Both the position numbers and the translations under genes were made by a program. This document shows positions 1-9,051 of a DNA stretch of 64,000 nt, one piece after another. This stretch comes from Chitinophaga filiformis (GTDB lineage Bacteria; Bacteroidota; Bacteroidia; Chitinophagales; Chitinophagaceae). Each line of letters opens with the position of its first letter. The stretch's first letter is position 1. The DNA lies in the NCBI RefSeq assembly GCF_021646545.1, contig NZ_JAKIRP010000020.1:98980-162979 (forward strand), written 5' to 3'. Under the pieces are notes generated by a model that was not told the origin of the DNA, did no database searches, and saw nothing but the letters and a program-made list of their open reading frames with translations.

Positions 1-539
1 ATTTACAGGCCGACAAATTAATCACCGATGAAAATGGCATCTATACAAATGGAGGTGCTTATTCTTTCCTTAACCTGATCATTTATCTTGTAGAGAAGTA
101 TTATGACCGGCAGACGGCTATCTATTGCTCCAAGGTATTCCAGATTGAAATAGACCGGCAAAGCCAGTCGGCGTTTACCATATTTACCGGTCAGAAGCTG
201 CATGGCGATGAAATGATAAAGAAGGCGCAGGCATATATTGAGAATAATCTGCAGGAGAAAATAAGCGTGGAAGACCTTTCTTCCAAGTTTGCCATTGGCA
301 GGAGGAATTTCGACAGGCGCTTTATCAAAGCAACGGGCAATACTCCTGTTGAATACTCACAAAGAGTAAGAATTGAATCTGCAAAAAAAGCATTTGAGAA
401 TACCCGGAAAACCATCAATGAAGTGATGTATGAAGTCGGCTATTCCGATATAAAAGCCTTCAGGGAAGTATTCAGAAAGATCACCGGCATGTCGCCGCTG
501 GAGTATAGAAATAAATACAATAAGGAGGCTGTGCTCTAA
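1..539 (+). CDS. GlxA-family AraC-type regulator, 3' part only
   Basis: The reading frame is open from base 3, so the gene starts left of the window; about 178 codons are visible. The first 60 or so residues match the end of a DJ-1/PfpI-like (GATase-1 superfamily) sensor domain, with the TDENGIYTNGGAYS stretch typical of GlxA proteins. The last 105 residues form an AraC/XylS double helix-turn-helix, seen in IEDLSSKF-like and VMYEVGYSDIKAFREVFRK segments. Known members are cytoplasmic transcription regulators, and many have lost enzymatic activity in the sensor domain. The gene ends two bases before the convergently read symporter stop. An internal ATG at 213 would give a bare HTH protein, but coding continues upstream, so it is not the start. 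Its target is not visible. Confidence 0.9.
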   Translation, partial: LQADKLITDENGIYTNGGAYSFLNLIIYLVEKYYDRQTAIYCSKVFQIEIDRQSQSAFTIFTGQKLHGDEMIKKAQAYIENNLQEKISVEDLSSKFAIGRRNFDRRFIKATGNTPVEYSQRVRIESAKKAFENTRKTINEVMYEVGYSDIKAFREVFRKITGMSPLEYRNKYNKEAVL

Positions 540-540
540 A

Positions 541-2139
541 CTACTCAGCCAGTCCCAATGGCGAAAAGACTACAAACAACGTTATCATTGCCAGTAAGAG
601 CAGCACAGTGTATATATGCCGTCTTTTCCAGGGGCGAAGGTCCACCACATTATTCCATTGCTGTACAAATGGTTCGCTACGTGGGAAGAAAGCACCTATT
701 ACCAGCATCAGCAATACTGTCACTACAAACAAAATAGCGAGTACGTGCAGGAAATGTAAACCTGTATCTATAAACAATTGGGAAACAGCATAGGTGACGA
801 TGAAAAATATGAGCCCGATCTTCGCGGCAATTGCAGGCATACGCTTGTGCAGCAGTCCTACCACCAGGATGGTAAAGATAGGCACACTGAATAAACCGCT
901 TACCATTTGAATATACGTGTACAAGCCCTGCTCTGCAAAAACGATGAAAGGAGCAATCAGCATTGCCAGTAAACAAACCAATAATTCAAAGCGTCTGCTT
1001 ATCCGCACCACTTCCCGCTCGCTTACTGTTTCCTGCCGCCATGCCTTGAATGGCTTGTACAGATTCAATACAAAGAGCGTACTGGTACTGTTTAACCCTG
1101 CGTTAAAAGTAGTCAATGCGGCCCCAAAGGTAATAGCCGCTATAAAGCCGGTGAGTACCGGAGAGCTGACATCGCTGACGATCCTGGGAAATACTTCGGC
1201 GGTATTGCTCAGATGCGGATAGAGCTGTACAGCGATCAGGCCTGGAATATTCAGCAACAAGGGTGAGATGATCTTACCCAGGCAGGCGACCGCAATGCCC
1301 TTCTGACTTTCGGCCAAGCTACGTGAGGCCAGTGCCTGCTGGACAATGTATTGTTCTGTGCCCCAATAGTAGAGATTAACCAGGAACATGCCGGTAAAAA
1401 TTGTGCCAAAGGGCACAGCATCCTTAGGACCACCAATGGCATTAAAATGGTCTCTCCGTGATGCCAGCAGCAGCTCAAGCCCAGTGCTCACAGAACCGTG
1501 CCCCAGGTATTTCAATGCAACATAGGGCAATAGAATACCACCTGCAAACATGCCGATGCCCAGCACAGTATCTGAAATAGCTACTGCCTTCAATCCTCCC
1601 AGCACGGTATAAAGGCAACCGATCAATCCTATCATCCAGACGAGTATCCAGATGGTGGCCCAATAGCTGATATGCAGGGCATCCGACAGACCAAACAGGC
1701 CATTAAATGCGATAGCCCCGCTGTATAGCACAGAGGGCAACATGTTCACGATATAACTGATCAGGAAGATAGCGGATACGAAACGTTTGGTACCAATGTC
1801 ATAACGTTCTTCAAGAAAGTCGGGCGTAGTGGAGATGCCACTGCGCAGATATACGGGCATGATAAACTCGGAGACCAGCAACATAGCAAATATGGAGGAC
1901 ATCCCCCATGCCATGACGCTCATGTTGTTGGTGTATACCAGTTCATTCTCACCAATGAACTGTACGGCGCTGATATTAGTGAAGAAGAGCGCGCCGCCTA
2001 CTACCAGAAATCCCAGGTTACGGTTGGCGAAAAACAGTCCGGCAGCGGTCTGCAGGTTCTCTTTCCGGGTTTTATACCAGGAGATCACCGCCACCAGGAT
2101 GGTAACCAGCAGGAAACTCAATAAAGCGCCAACATTCAT
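541..2139 (-). CDS. SSS-family sodium:solute symporter (SLC5-like)
   Basis: A 532-residue integral membrane protein with about 13-14 hydrophobic segments along its whole length, the usual size for the solute:sodium symporter family. The N-terminal stretch (FFANRNLGFLVVGGALFFTN, roughly residues 35-55) and the GISTTPDFLEERY loop are SSS hallmarks. It is the last gene of the leftward galactoside locus, four bases after the regulator. I infer that it carries the sugar released by the two alpha-galactosidases, such as galactose or melibiose, across the inner membrane with sodium. The substrate cannot be read from sequence. It may have been annotated elsewhere as a sodium/glucose or sialic-acid type transporter. 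Confidence 0.88.
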   Translation of the reverse strand: MNVGALLSFLLVTILVAVISWYKTRKENLQTAAGLFFANRNLGFLVVGGALFFTNISAVQFIGENELVYTNNMSVMAWGMSSIFAMLLVSEFIMPVYLRSGISTTPDFLEERYDIGTKRFVSAIFLISYIVNMLPSVLYSGAIAFNGLFGLSDALHISYWATIWILVWMIGLIGCLYTVLGGLKAVAISDTVLGIGMFAGGILLPYVALKYLGHGSVSTGLELLLASRRDHFNAIGGPKDAVPFGTIFTGMFLVNLYYWGTEQYIVQQALASRSLAESQKGIAVACLGKIISPLLLNIPGLIAVQLYPHLSNTAEVFPRIVSDVSSPVLTGFIAAITFGAALTTFNAGLNSTSTLFVLNLYKPFKAWRQETVSEREVVRISRRFELLVCLLAMLIAPFIVFAEQGLYTYIQMVSGLFSVPIFTILVVGLLHKRMPAIAAKIGLIFFIVTYAVSQLFIDTGLHFLHVLAILFVVTVLLMLVIGAFFPRSEPFVQQWNNVVDLRPWKRRHIYTVLLLLAMITLFVVFSPLGLAE

Positions 2140-2143
2140 ATGA

Positions 2144-3163
2144 TCAAAGCGAGTTACGTCTGATCAGCTTCGTAGGCAGGACTTCATGTACCGGTTCCCG
2201 GCTGAGGACTGCCTGGGCAGCCCGTTTTCCCATCTCACTGAAGCTGACAGAATAGGTAGTGATACCATTGCCAACGAGCTCTTTTACCGGCTCGTCATTG
2301 TGCGAAAGTATACCAATATCCTTACCCGGTTTAATTTTTTTTGCGGCGCAGTCTCTTAACAGGTTCCAGAGCTCTGCGTTCTCGTTTACATAATATACGA
2401 CTCCCTTCTCTACGGAGCCGGGTTCATATTCGCGTAACACCTTGCCTTTGATCTGATGTTCCTTAATGAACCGCTGGAAGGACTTAACAATTTCGGGCGG
2501 GAACAGGGAGTCCGGATTGTGGAAGAATACCATCTTATCAAACTTTTTGATCTCATCGGCCAATTGTTCGAAGATGGCATAGGAAGACTGTTCAAATTCC
2601 TGCACGACATACTGGAAATCTCCATCCAGCGGCTCATAACGGTCAAACATCAATAACTTCTGACGAGGTATGGTGTTCAGCAACTCCCTTGTACGGGGAT
2701 GATGAATAGGAGAAATTACATACATACCATAGTGGCGGTTCTTCACCAGAGAGAACATTGTTTCAAACACCTCTATGTTACCATGATGGAAGAATACGTC
2801 CAGCAGCACATTAGCACCCAGTTCATTGCGGAAGCTACGGTAGAACTGTTCCTGGAAGGTATCGATCGTATACATGAGCAGGGCTACCTTGAGCGACTGC
2901 TGGGTATTGTCGTCAGAGACAAAGTACCCCAGGCGGTTCTTGGATTCAATAAGGCCGCGGTTCTGCAACTCCCGGTAACCCTTGATCACGGTTTCCCGGG
3001 CATAACCCAGACCGGAGATCATCGCATTCACAGAAGGTAAAGGATCGCCTACAGCAATGATTTTCTCATTGATAGCATTGACAATACCCTCTACAAACCG
3101 CTCATGCTTTGAGTAGGAAGGTATCTCATCCAGTTCCTGTATCTTTTCAAAAATCGCATTCAT
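2144..3163 (-). CDS. GntR-family regulator with LacI-type sugar sensor domain
   Basis: A 339-residue cytoplasmic regulator. Residues 1-80 form a GntR winged helix-turn-helix (VNAINEKIIAVGDPLPSVN, followed by YARETVIKGYRELQNRGLI). From about residue 90 to the end is a periplasmic-binding-protein-like sensor domain as in LacI repressors, ending in a typical effector-domain tail (KRAAQAVLSREP). This hybrid type is common in Bacteroidota sugar loci. It lies between the GH36 gene and the symporter in the same direction, so it probably senses galactose or a galactoside and controls this operon; that is inference from position. Confidence 0.88.
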   Translation of the reverse strand: MNAIFEKIQELDEIPSYSKHERFVEGIVNAINEKIIAVGDPLPSVNAMISGLGYARETVIKGYRELQNRGLIESKNRLGYFVSDDNTQQSLKVALLMYTIDTFQEQFYRSFRNELGANVLLDVFFHHGNIEVFETMFSLVKNRHYGMYVISPIHHPRTRELLNTIPRQKLLMFDRYEPLDGDFQYVVQEFEQSSYAIFEQLADEIKKFDKMVFFHNPDSLFPPEIVKSFQRFIKEHQIKGKVLREYEPGSVEKGVVYYVNENAELWNLLRDCAAKKIKPGKDIGILSHNDEPVKELVGNGITTYSVSFSEMGKRAAQAVLSREPVHEVLPTKLIRRNSL

Positions 3164-3199
3164 TCCAACAGATTGTTTTGTTCTCTTAGTTCATCTCTG

Positions 3200-5383
3200 C
3201 TATTCTACGGCTTCCAGCTCCAATATACGACTATGTAATTTAACTGTCGTAAATACATCTAATCCCACTTTCATCAGGTAGTCGCCGGAATACACCTTCC
3301 CATTGAATGGCTCATCAGGATTTTTTCCCGGCATCAGATTGATCTCCTTCACGCGGTATTTAGCTGCAGGGTTCAGGCCCTGGCATTGTACCGATAACAG
3401 GTTCTCGCCGAAGCGGGGGTGTATATCATATGCATACAGTATCGCTTGTTTTTTAGATTCGCTCACATACATCATTGCAGCGTGATTTCCTTCGTAAGGC
3501 GAAACGAGCCTGTACTGGTCGCCGCTGAAATTAATGTTTTTTATCCGGTTATACGTAGTTACGGCCGACTGACAGAAGGTCTGTTCATCCTTAGGGAGCT
3601 CTTTCACATTGATGTCAAAGCCCAGTTTACACTGCATTGCCACATCCACACGGAACTTGATGCTGGCATCATGATTCCAGCTGGTTACGTGGGCAGCGAT
3701 GGATTTGGATGGGAAGAACTGGGAATATCCCCACTGGATAAAAAGACGTTCTATAGGGTCTGTATTATCACTGGGCCAGAACTCGGTGAAGTAACGGAGC
3801 CCTTCGTAGTCGGTACGACCACCACCACCGGAGCAAAGCATCATCGGCAGATTAGGATATTTAGCCTTGATGCGGTCCAGCACTTTGTACAGTCCGCGTA
3901 CATACTCGATATACAGGTTGTTCTGCCTGTCTTTCAGGTAAGGCGAATAGATATTTGTAATCGGGCTGTTACAATCCCATTTCAGGTAAGCCAACTGGGG
4001 ATTCTCCGTCATCAGGTGGTCTACGACGTTGAATACATGCTCCTGCACTGCCGGATTACTGAGATCCAGCACCAGCTGATTACGGAAGTAGTAACGCTCC
4101 CTGTTAGGCAGGAGGATCACCCAGTCAGGATGTTTCTCAAATAGCTCACTCTTCGGGTTCACCATTTCCGGTTCTATCCAGATGCCGAATTTCACGCCGG
4201 TTTTAACAGCAGCCTTTACCAGTGCAGGCACGCCGTTAGGCAGTTTGTTCGCCGTCGGCTGCCAGTCGCCCAGACCCTGTGTATCGCTGTGACGGGGATA
4301 TTTGTTACCAAACCATCCATCATCCAGCAGGAACATGTCCGTGCCCAGGTATTTGGTTTCTTCGATCAGTCCTTCCAGTTTGGTCTCATTGAAATCAAAA
4401 GCGGTAGACTCCCAGTTGTTCAGCAAGGTAAGCCGATCGCCTTTCCCGTCTTTCAGTTGGTAATTACGCGCCCAACGGTGCAGATCACGGCTGCCCTTCC
4501 CTGTACCCTGGTTGCTCAGCGTAAAGATGAAAGAAGGCGTAGTAAAAGTCTTTCCGGGATCGAGTGTATAATCGGACGCATAAGGATTGATACCGGAGAT
4601 AACGCGGAGGTTATTCTCGTTATCTACTTCAAAGGTGAAGCGGAAGTTGCCTGTCCAGGCCAGGGTCCCCATTAGGACCTGTCCTTCGTTTTCGCGGGGC
4701 TCGTCTCCCAGTCCTACGGTAAAGAATGGGGATACGTGCATATCTGCCCTGGCGCCCAGTTTAGAGTCCACTTCCTTTTTACCGAAGTTCAGCTGGGTAG
4801 TGCTCATATTCACTTCTTTCGCCCAGTCGCCGCTGAACTCTGTGAGGAAGTATTGCGCACGTTTCCAGTACAGCATGGACGAGGCATAACGGCTGATGTT
4901 CACCGGCTGTTTCTCGTTGTGGCTGATCTCTGTCCATGACTGTATAATGTTCTCCTTTGCGTAGGCCCTGTAGTACAGTTTTACCTGCACAGGGTACAGC
5001 TGATCTTTTAGGATGATCACGGTTTCTGTAACGCCGTCTGCTACTTTCTTCTCCGTGTGTGAAACGTACTGTAGCACGGTAGCCAGATTGCCATCATTGT
5101 GCCTGATGCCGAATGCTGGTTCAAAATAAGTTTCTGTGCCGGACACAGGATACACTTCCCATGCCTGTCCGTCGCTTTTGGATTTCATCTTAGGACTGAG
5201 CAACGCATAGTCGTCCGGAGATGACAGGCGTGGTCCCAGGTACAATTGAAAGAGGCGGCCGTTCTGCGCGGTCTGCAATACGAGCGCTGTTTCATTGGTG
5301 GAGATATGAATCGTCTCCGCCTGAACTGCTGTACGGGTTACAACAACCAGGAAAAACAAAATGGATAATATCTTCTTCCTCAT
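3200..5383 (-). CDS. GH36 alpha-galactosidase, exported
   Basis: A 727-residue secreted or periplasmic glycoside hydrolase with a Sec signal peptide (residues 1-22, cut after VQA). It hydrolyses terminal alpha-1,6-galactosyl residues from galacto-oligosaccharides or galactomannan side chains. The N-terminal beta-sandwich (about 25-300) is followed by the catalytic TIM barrel. DDGWFG lies at 354-359, the nucleophile is Asp470 in YLKWDCN and the acid/base is Asp539 in WPSDNTD; both match the family pattern, as does the length. It follows the other GH-D gene by about 20 bases in the leftward operon. I see no truncation. Assignment to GH36 is firm; the exact substrate is not. Confidence 0.93.
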   Translation of the reverse strand: MRKKILSILFFLVVVTRTAVQAETIHISTNETALVLQTAQNGRLFQLYLGPRLSSPDDYALLSPKMKSKSDGQAWEVYPVSGTETYFEPAFGIRHNDGNLATVLQYVSHTEKKVADGVTETVIILKDQLYPVQVKLYYRAYAKENIIQSWTEISHNEKQPVNISRYASSMLYWKRAQYFLTEFSGDWAKEVNMSTTQLNFGKKEVDSKLGARADMHVSPFFTVGLGDEPRENEGQVLMGTLAWTGNFRFTFEVDNENNLRVISGINPYASDYTLDPGKTFTTPSFIFTLSNQGTGKGSRDLHRWARNYQLKDGKGDRLTLLNNWESTAFDFNETKLEGLIEETKYLGTDMFLLDDGWFGNKYPRHSDTQGLGDWQPTANKLPNGVPALVKAAVKTGVKFGIWIEPEMVNPKSELFEKHPDWVILLPNRERYYFRNQLVLDLSNPAVQEHVFNVVDHLMTENPQLAYLKWDCNSPITNIYSPYLKDRQNNLYIEYVRGLYKVLDRIKAKYPNLPMMLCSGGGGRTDYEGLRYFTEFWPSDNTDPIERLFIQWGYSQFFPSKSIAAHVTSWNHDASIKFRVDVAMQCKLGFDINVKELPKDEQTFCQSAVTTYNRIKNINFSGDQYRLVSPYEGNHAAMMYVSESKKQAILYAYDIHPRFGENLLSVQCQGLNPAAKYRVKEINLMPGKNPDEPFNGKVYSGDYLMKVGLDVFTTVKLHSRILELEAVE

Positions 5384-5403
5384 TGATACAATTTATTGCT
5401 TGC

Positions 5404-7401
5404 TTATTTGCTATTGATTTTAAAAAAACGAACGTCTTTCGCCGGAATGCTGATAGTGTCGGCAACGTCAATATCGGTATGCGACCAGAGGTCACGTATT
5501 GTATAACGTTTATGCTGATCAAGTCCCAGTCTTTCCAGTGGCAGCTGCATGTTACGGGCATTTTCTGTGTAGTTGAAAACCGCGTAATAGGTGTTGCCTT
5601 TTGCGTCTGTGTATGTGAACTGATCTTCAGAGCGTTCCCCGGTACCTTCTACCGGTCGGAAGCTACGGCCCATAGCAGCAGCATTCACTTCGGCATTGGT
5701 CAGGAACTGTTTCGCTTTTGCCTTGCCCTCTTCGCTACCTTCCTTACTGAAGTCATCACCGGCTATAAATAGTCCGGTGATAACAGCAGAAGTAACACGA
5801 GCGCGGTTTTCCCCTTCTGAAGCCTGCTGCAGCACCACATGATCTGCATCATTGAAGCTGTAGATCTTATTGATCCACCAGCCATAGGAAACCGCATTGA
5901 GGGTGTACTCAGTATCCTTGATCTTGTTCCAGGCGTCGCAGGCTATACGCCGGGACTGGGCATACTGAGCAGGGAATATAGGCGCAATGGAGAGGTTGAT
6001 ATACATATCGCCGAAGTATTTATCCAGCAATTGCATACCATAGTTATACGCCGAGATACCGGACCTTATTCCGGGATTGTACCATTTATCTGCGTTGATA
6101 GCGCCATGCGCCATAAAATCGACTTTCACATACTGGAAGCCACAACGGTGAAAGAGATCCGCTACTTTCTTCATACGCTCTTCAATGGCCGGATGTGTAG
6201 GATCTATAGCGTAAGCACCGTCGAGATCCTGCGGCTGACCATTCGCATATAGATAAACATCTTTGAACTTATATTGTGGCGCCTCCTTTATGTTGGACTC
6301 GGGGCGTTTGCCCCAGTCTGTAAAAGGCGTCCAATAAATACCTGCCATCTGACCATTCGCCTTGCAGTGTTTTACAAAGTCTTTCAGCTGTTCTTCTGTG
6401 AAACGGTCCCAGCCTGAGTCCAGCCCTATCACCAGTTCTCCGTCGCTGTTTACAAAATGGTTGGGCTGCAGATTATCATGAAAGAAGTCTGATACCTCCA
6501 ATGCTTTCTCGTAACTGATCTTGAACTGCAATACACCCCAGCTGTTCCATCCCATTGGCAGGGCCTTGTTCCATGCTCTTGGCGGAGCGATAGTAGCATT
6601 GGCGGCTCCGTAAGCATCCATCCCGATACGCCAGTCATTAAATACGCCCAGCATGACTTTGGGCGATTTGATAAGATGGCCTTCACGTGCACCGTGTGGT
6701 ACGATGTCGCGCGTGGTGGAATCAGCAATACCTCCAAAGCAGGTCAGTGTATATGCAGCGCCTTCTTTATTCATGAGTACCGCCGACTTCCAGAAGTCAT
6801 GTTCTACTGAACCTACCACTACTCCCTTTCTGCTATTGCCGTTGAAAACGGCCGTTGCTTCATAGCTGGTGAGGGAAGGAAAGTTCAGCGGATGGGACTG
6901 AAAACGGATCCACTTATCGTTGTCAAACGGTATGAACAGGGCGCGGTTGTCGCCACTGCCCAGGACATTCGAAACATCTGCCAGGTTCACCGGCGCCATA
7001 TAATTGGAAGCGATGTTGCCGGAGGCAGCTTCCAGGGTAAAATCAGTGAGCAGGTAATCTTTGCCCGGGTACTGATAGAAAGACTGCACAAGGGTGGGCA
7101 GTTTTTCGTCCTTATAAGTCACCTGGATCAAAGAACCTTTGCCGAATGCATCTTTCAGGGACTTCACTGATTGTACTCCGCCGGCATAATCTTTCGTAGT
7201 GATCAGCTTCCCGTTCCATTTATAGGAAGCATACAACTGAAAATTGACATTACCGGCAGTTCGTGTAAGATGCAGAACTTTAGTGTTCCTGTCATACACG
7301 ATCTTCCAGTCGGCGGGCGTAGCAGCATGAACTACGCTCCACCATAAAAGTGCGGCCACCGCTAGTAGCATGTGCGGGGCTATTCGTAGCATCTTCCTCA
7401 T
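5404..7401 (-). CDS. Clan GH-D alpha-galactosidase-like hydrolase, exported
   Basis: A 665-residue exported enzyme with a signal peptide (residues 1-26, ending VHA). The C-terminal half is a GH-D TIM barrel: GWNSWG at about 284-289, the probable nucleophile Asp428 in YVKVDFM, and the probable acid/base Asp489 in RRIACDAW. Residues 30-270 are a beta-rich N-terminal domain. The fold and catalytic residues point to an alpha-galactosidase or related alpha-glycosidase; whether it belongs to GH27 or a GH36 subgroup cannot be settled by eye. With the GH36 enzyme next door it suggests a branched or decorated galactoside substrate. A hairpin followed by T residues sits just upstream on the coding strand, so its expression may be lower than that of susC and susD. 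Confidence 0.85.
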   Translation of the reverse strand: MRKMLRIAPHMLLAVAALLWWSVVHAATPADWKIVYDRNTKVLHLTRTAGNVNFQLYASYKWNGKLITTKDYAGGVQSVKSLKDAFGKGSLIQVTYKDEKLPTLVQSFYQYPGKDYLLTDFTLEAASGNIASNYMAPVNLADVSNVLGSGDNRALFIPFDNDKWIRFQSHPLNFPSLTSYEATAVFNGNSRKGVVVGSVEHDFWKSAVLMNKEGAAYTLTCFGGIADSTTRDIVPHGAREGHLIKSPKVMLGVFNDWRIGMDAYGAANATIAPPRAWNKALPMGWNSWGVLQFKISYEKALEVSDFFHDNLQPNHFVNSDGELVIGLDSGWDRFTEEQLKDFVKHCKANGQMAGIYWTPFTDWGKRPESNIKEAPQYKFKDVYLYANGQPQDLDGAYAIDPTHPAIEERMKKVADLFHRCGFQYVKVDFMAHGAINADKWYNPGIRSGISAYNYGMQLLDKYFGDMYINLSIAPIFPAQYAQSRRIACDAWNKIKDTEYTLNAVSYGWWINKIYSFNDADHVVLQQASEGENRARVTSAVITGLFIAGDDFSKEGSEEGKAKAKQFLTNAEVNAAAMGRSFRPVEGTGERSEDQFTYTDAKGNTYYAVFNYTENARNMQLPLERLGLDQHKRYTIRDLWSHTDIDVADTISIPAKDVRFFKINSK

Positions 7402-7410
7402 AATAAAGAT

Positions 7411-7447
7411 AAAAGCAGGCCCGCTGGCCTGTAATCAGCGGGCCTGC
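7411..7447 (-). terminator. Intra-operon attenuator-like hairpin
   Basis: Two perfect 12-base arms (7415-7426 and 7436-7447) with a 9-base loop form a very GC-rich stem. Read leftward, the stem is followed directly by TTTT. It lies between the susD stop and the start of the GH-D gene, so it can partly end transcripts after susC-susD or protect their 3' end. Confidence 0.75.
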
Positions 7448-7465
7448 CCCTTTTAAAAGTAACGA

Positions 7466-9031
7466 TTAATGATAACCTTCATTCTGATCGGCAGGTGTAA
7501 TATCGCCATTCAATTTCATTTCTGTATCCGGAATTGGTAACAGTACATTGAAGTTCTGGATGGTTCCTGACAGTTTCGTCCATTTGTTACGCGCCTTCAC
7601 ATATTCAACGTATTTCCCTGTACGGATCAGGTCTATACGGCGCCAGTCTTCGGCAAACAATTCACGCATGCGCTCGTCCATAATAGCAGTACGGAATGCG
7701 TCCTGTCCCATAGTGGTCCATTTCCTGTTGTCTGGCAAGGTACCACCCCAGGCGCGTGCACGTACTTCATTCACTATATTCACCGCTTCTGCTGTACGGT
7801 TCAATTCATTGAGACATTCTGCATAGCTAAGTTTAACGTCAGCCAGGCGCAACACCGGTATGTTTTTACCAGAGTTCCACATGTTATTGATCTTATTATC
7901 TGCATGCTTATCGGTACGGAAGTCTTCATATTTCTTTACATGCGGCAACAGCTCATCATGGTCATTACCCAGGTCTTCCCATTTCAGCGGGTCCAGGTTA
8001 GGTGTTTCACCATAGTAAGTAAAATCGTAGCGGATAGCCTCGAACCTGCGCTGGTCGCCCGGTTCCCAGATGCCGCCGCTATCTACCGAAGAATAAGCAT
8101 ACTGGGTAGGTACGATCTTATCGTATCCGGAATAGTAGCAACCGTCCCCGAAAAATGCCTGTACTGCACGGGAACCTATCTGGAACTGTATTTTGTTATT
8201 GTTCGGATACACCGGATTGAACTGGAATTCCAGGATCGCTTCCGCTGTATTTGGTGTGTTGTAATCCCACAGGTTCTTATAAGGTACGAGGGAGTAATCG
8301 CCCATCATCTTTTCAAAGCAGGCAGCTGCCTTAGAAAAGTCGCGCAGACCTGTGCTCACCGGAGCGGACATATAAGCCTTACCCAGCATAGCCCATGCAG
8401 CACCGGAGGTAGCACGACCGGGATCATTGGTTTTAGGACAATTATCGGCAGCCCTTTGCAGGTCTGCAATAATGAATGTCCATACATCTTTCAGCGGTTG
8501 GCGACGGAAACCTAATTCAGCTTCGTGGTCAAGATCACGGATAGGAATTTCACCCCAGTACATTGCCATCTGAAAATCGAGAAAGCCACGTACAAAGGAT
8601 GCTTCACCCAACAATTTCGCTTCGCGGGAGCCTGCTTCAACAGTACCACTGCTAAGACCTTTAACGATCTTGGCAGCCTCGTTGACGATAGGCCAGCGGA
8701 TGTTCCATTGATTGGCAATATGGTTCAGGGTAGAGTTCAGGTTACCGTCGTAGCGGTCCAGACCACCTTTATTTGCATCGCTCTTCATCTGCAAAGCGCC
8801 CTGCTGGGTTTCGTCGGTACCCATCATCATGATAAGTCCCTGTTCATCTGTACGGACAGCTTTCCAGTTGGCGTAAATCCCTTTCAGACTTGTTTCCACG
8901 AGGTTCACGTCAGCGTATACCTGGCTTTCATCGAGCCTGGTCACACTCTTTTCGTCGAGGAAGTTGCTACAGGAAGCAGAGAACATTGCAAATCCCGCCA
9001 GCATGCTCCATGTTAATATATTGCGTTTCAT
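7466..9031 (-). CDS. SusD/RagB-family nutrient-binding lipoprotein
   Basis: A 521-residue outer-membrane lipoprotein. The signal peptide ends in a lipobox (FSASC, Cys at about residue 21) followed by SNFLDEK, the typical SusD start. The body carries the SusD/RagB pattern: TPR-like helices with repeated EAxxLLGEASFVRGFLDF-type segments, RATSGAAWAMLGKAYM, and a C-terminal RMRELFAEDWRRIDLIRTGKY block. It sits on the cell surface as the lid of the SusC barrel and binds the glycan before import. It is 20 bases downstream of susC, and with the two GH-D enzymes the likely ligand is an alpha-galactoside. Confidence 0.95.
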   Translation of the reverse strand: MKRNILTWSMLAGFAMFSASCSNFLDEKSVTRLDESQVYADVNLVETSLKGIYANWKAVRTDEQGLIMMMGTDETQQGALQMKSDANKGGLDRYDGNLNSTLNHIANQWNIRWPIVNEAAKIVKGLSSGTVEAGSREAKLLGEASFVRGFLDFQMAMYWGEIPIRDLDHEAELGFRRQPLKDVWTFIIADLQRAADNCPKTNDPGRATSGAAWAMLGKAYMSAPVSTGLRDFSKAAACFEKMMGDYSLVPYKNLWDYNTPNTAEAILEFQFNPVYPNNNKIQFQIGSRAVQAFFGDGCYYSGYDKIVPTQYAYSSVDSGGIWEPGDQRRFEAIRYDFTYYGETPNLDPLKWEDLGNDHDELLPHVKKYEDFRTDKHADNKINNMWNSGKNIPVLRLADVKLSYAECLNELNRTAEAVNIVNEVRARAWGGTLPDNRKWTTMGQDAFRTAIMDERMRELFAEDWRRIDLIRTGKYVEYVKARNKWTKLSGTIQNFNVLLPIPDTEMKLNGDITPADQNEGYH

Positions 9032-9051
9032 AATGATCTAACAGTTGAAGT

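Noticed and set aside
3419..4144. A 241-codon open frame opposite the GH36 gene
   Set aside because: Antisense shadow of a well-supported enzyme; no domain or signal.
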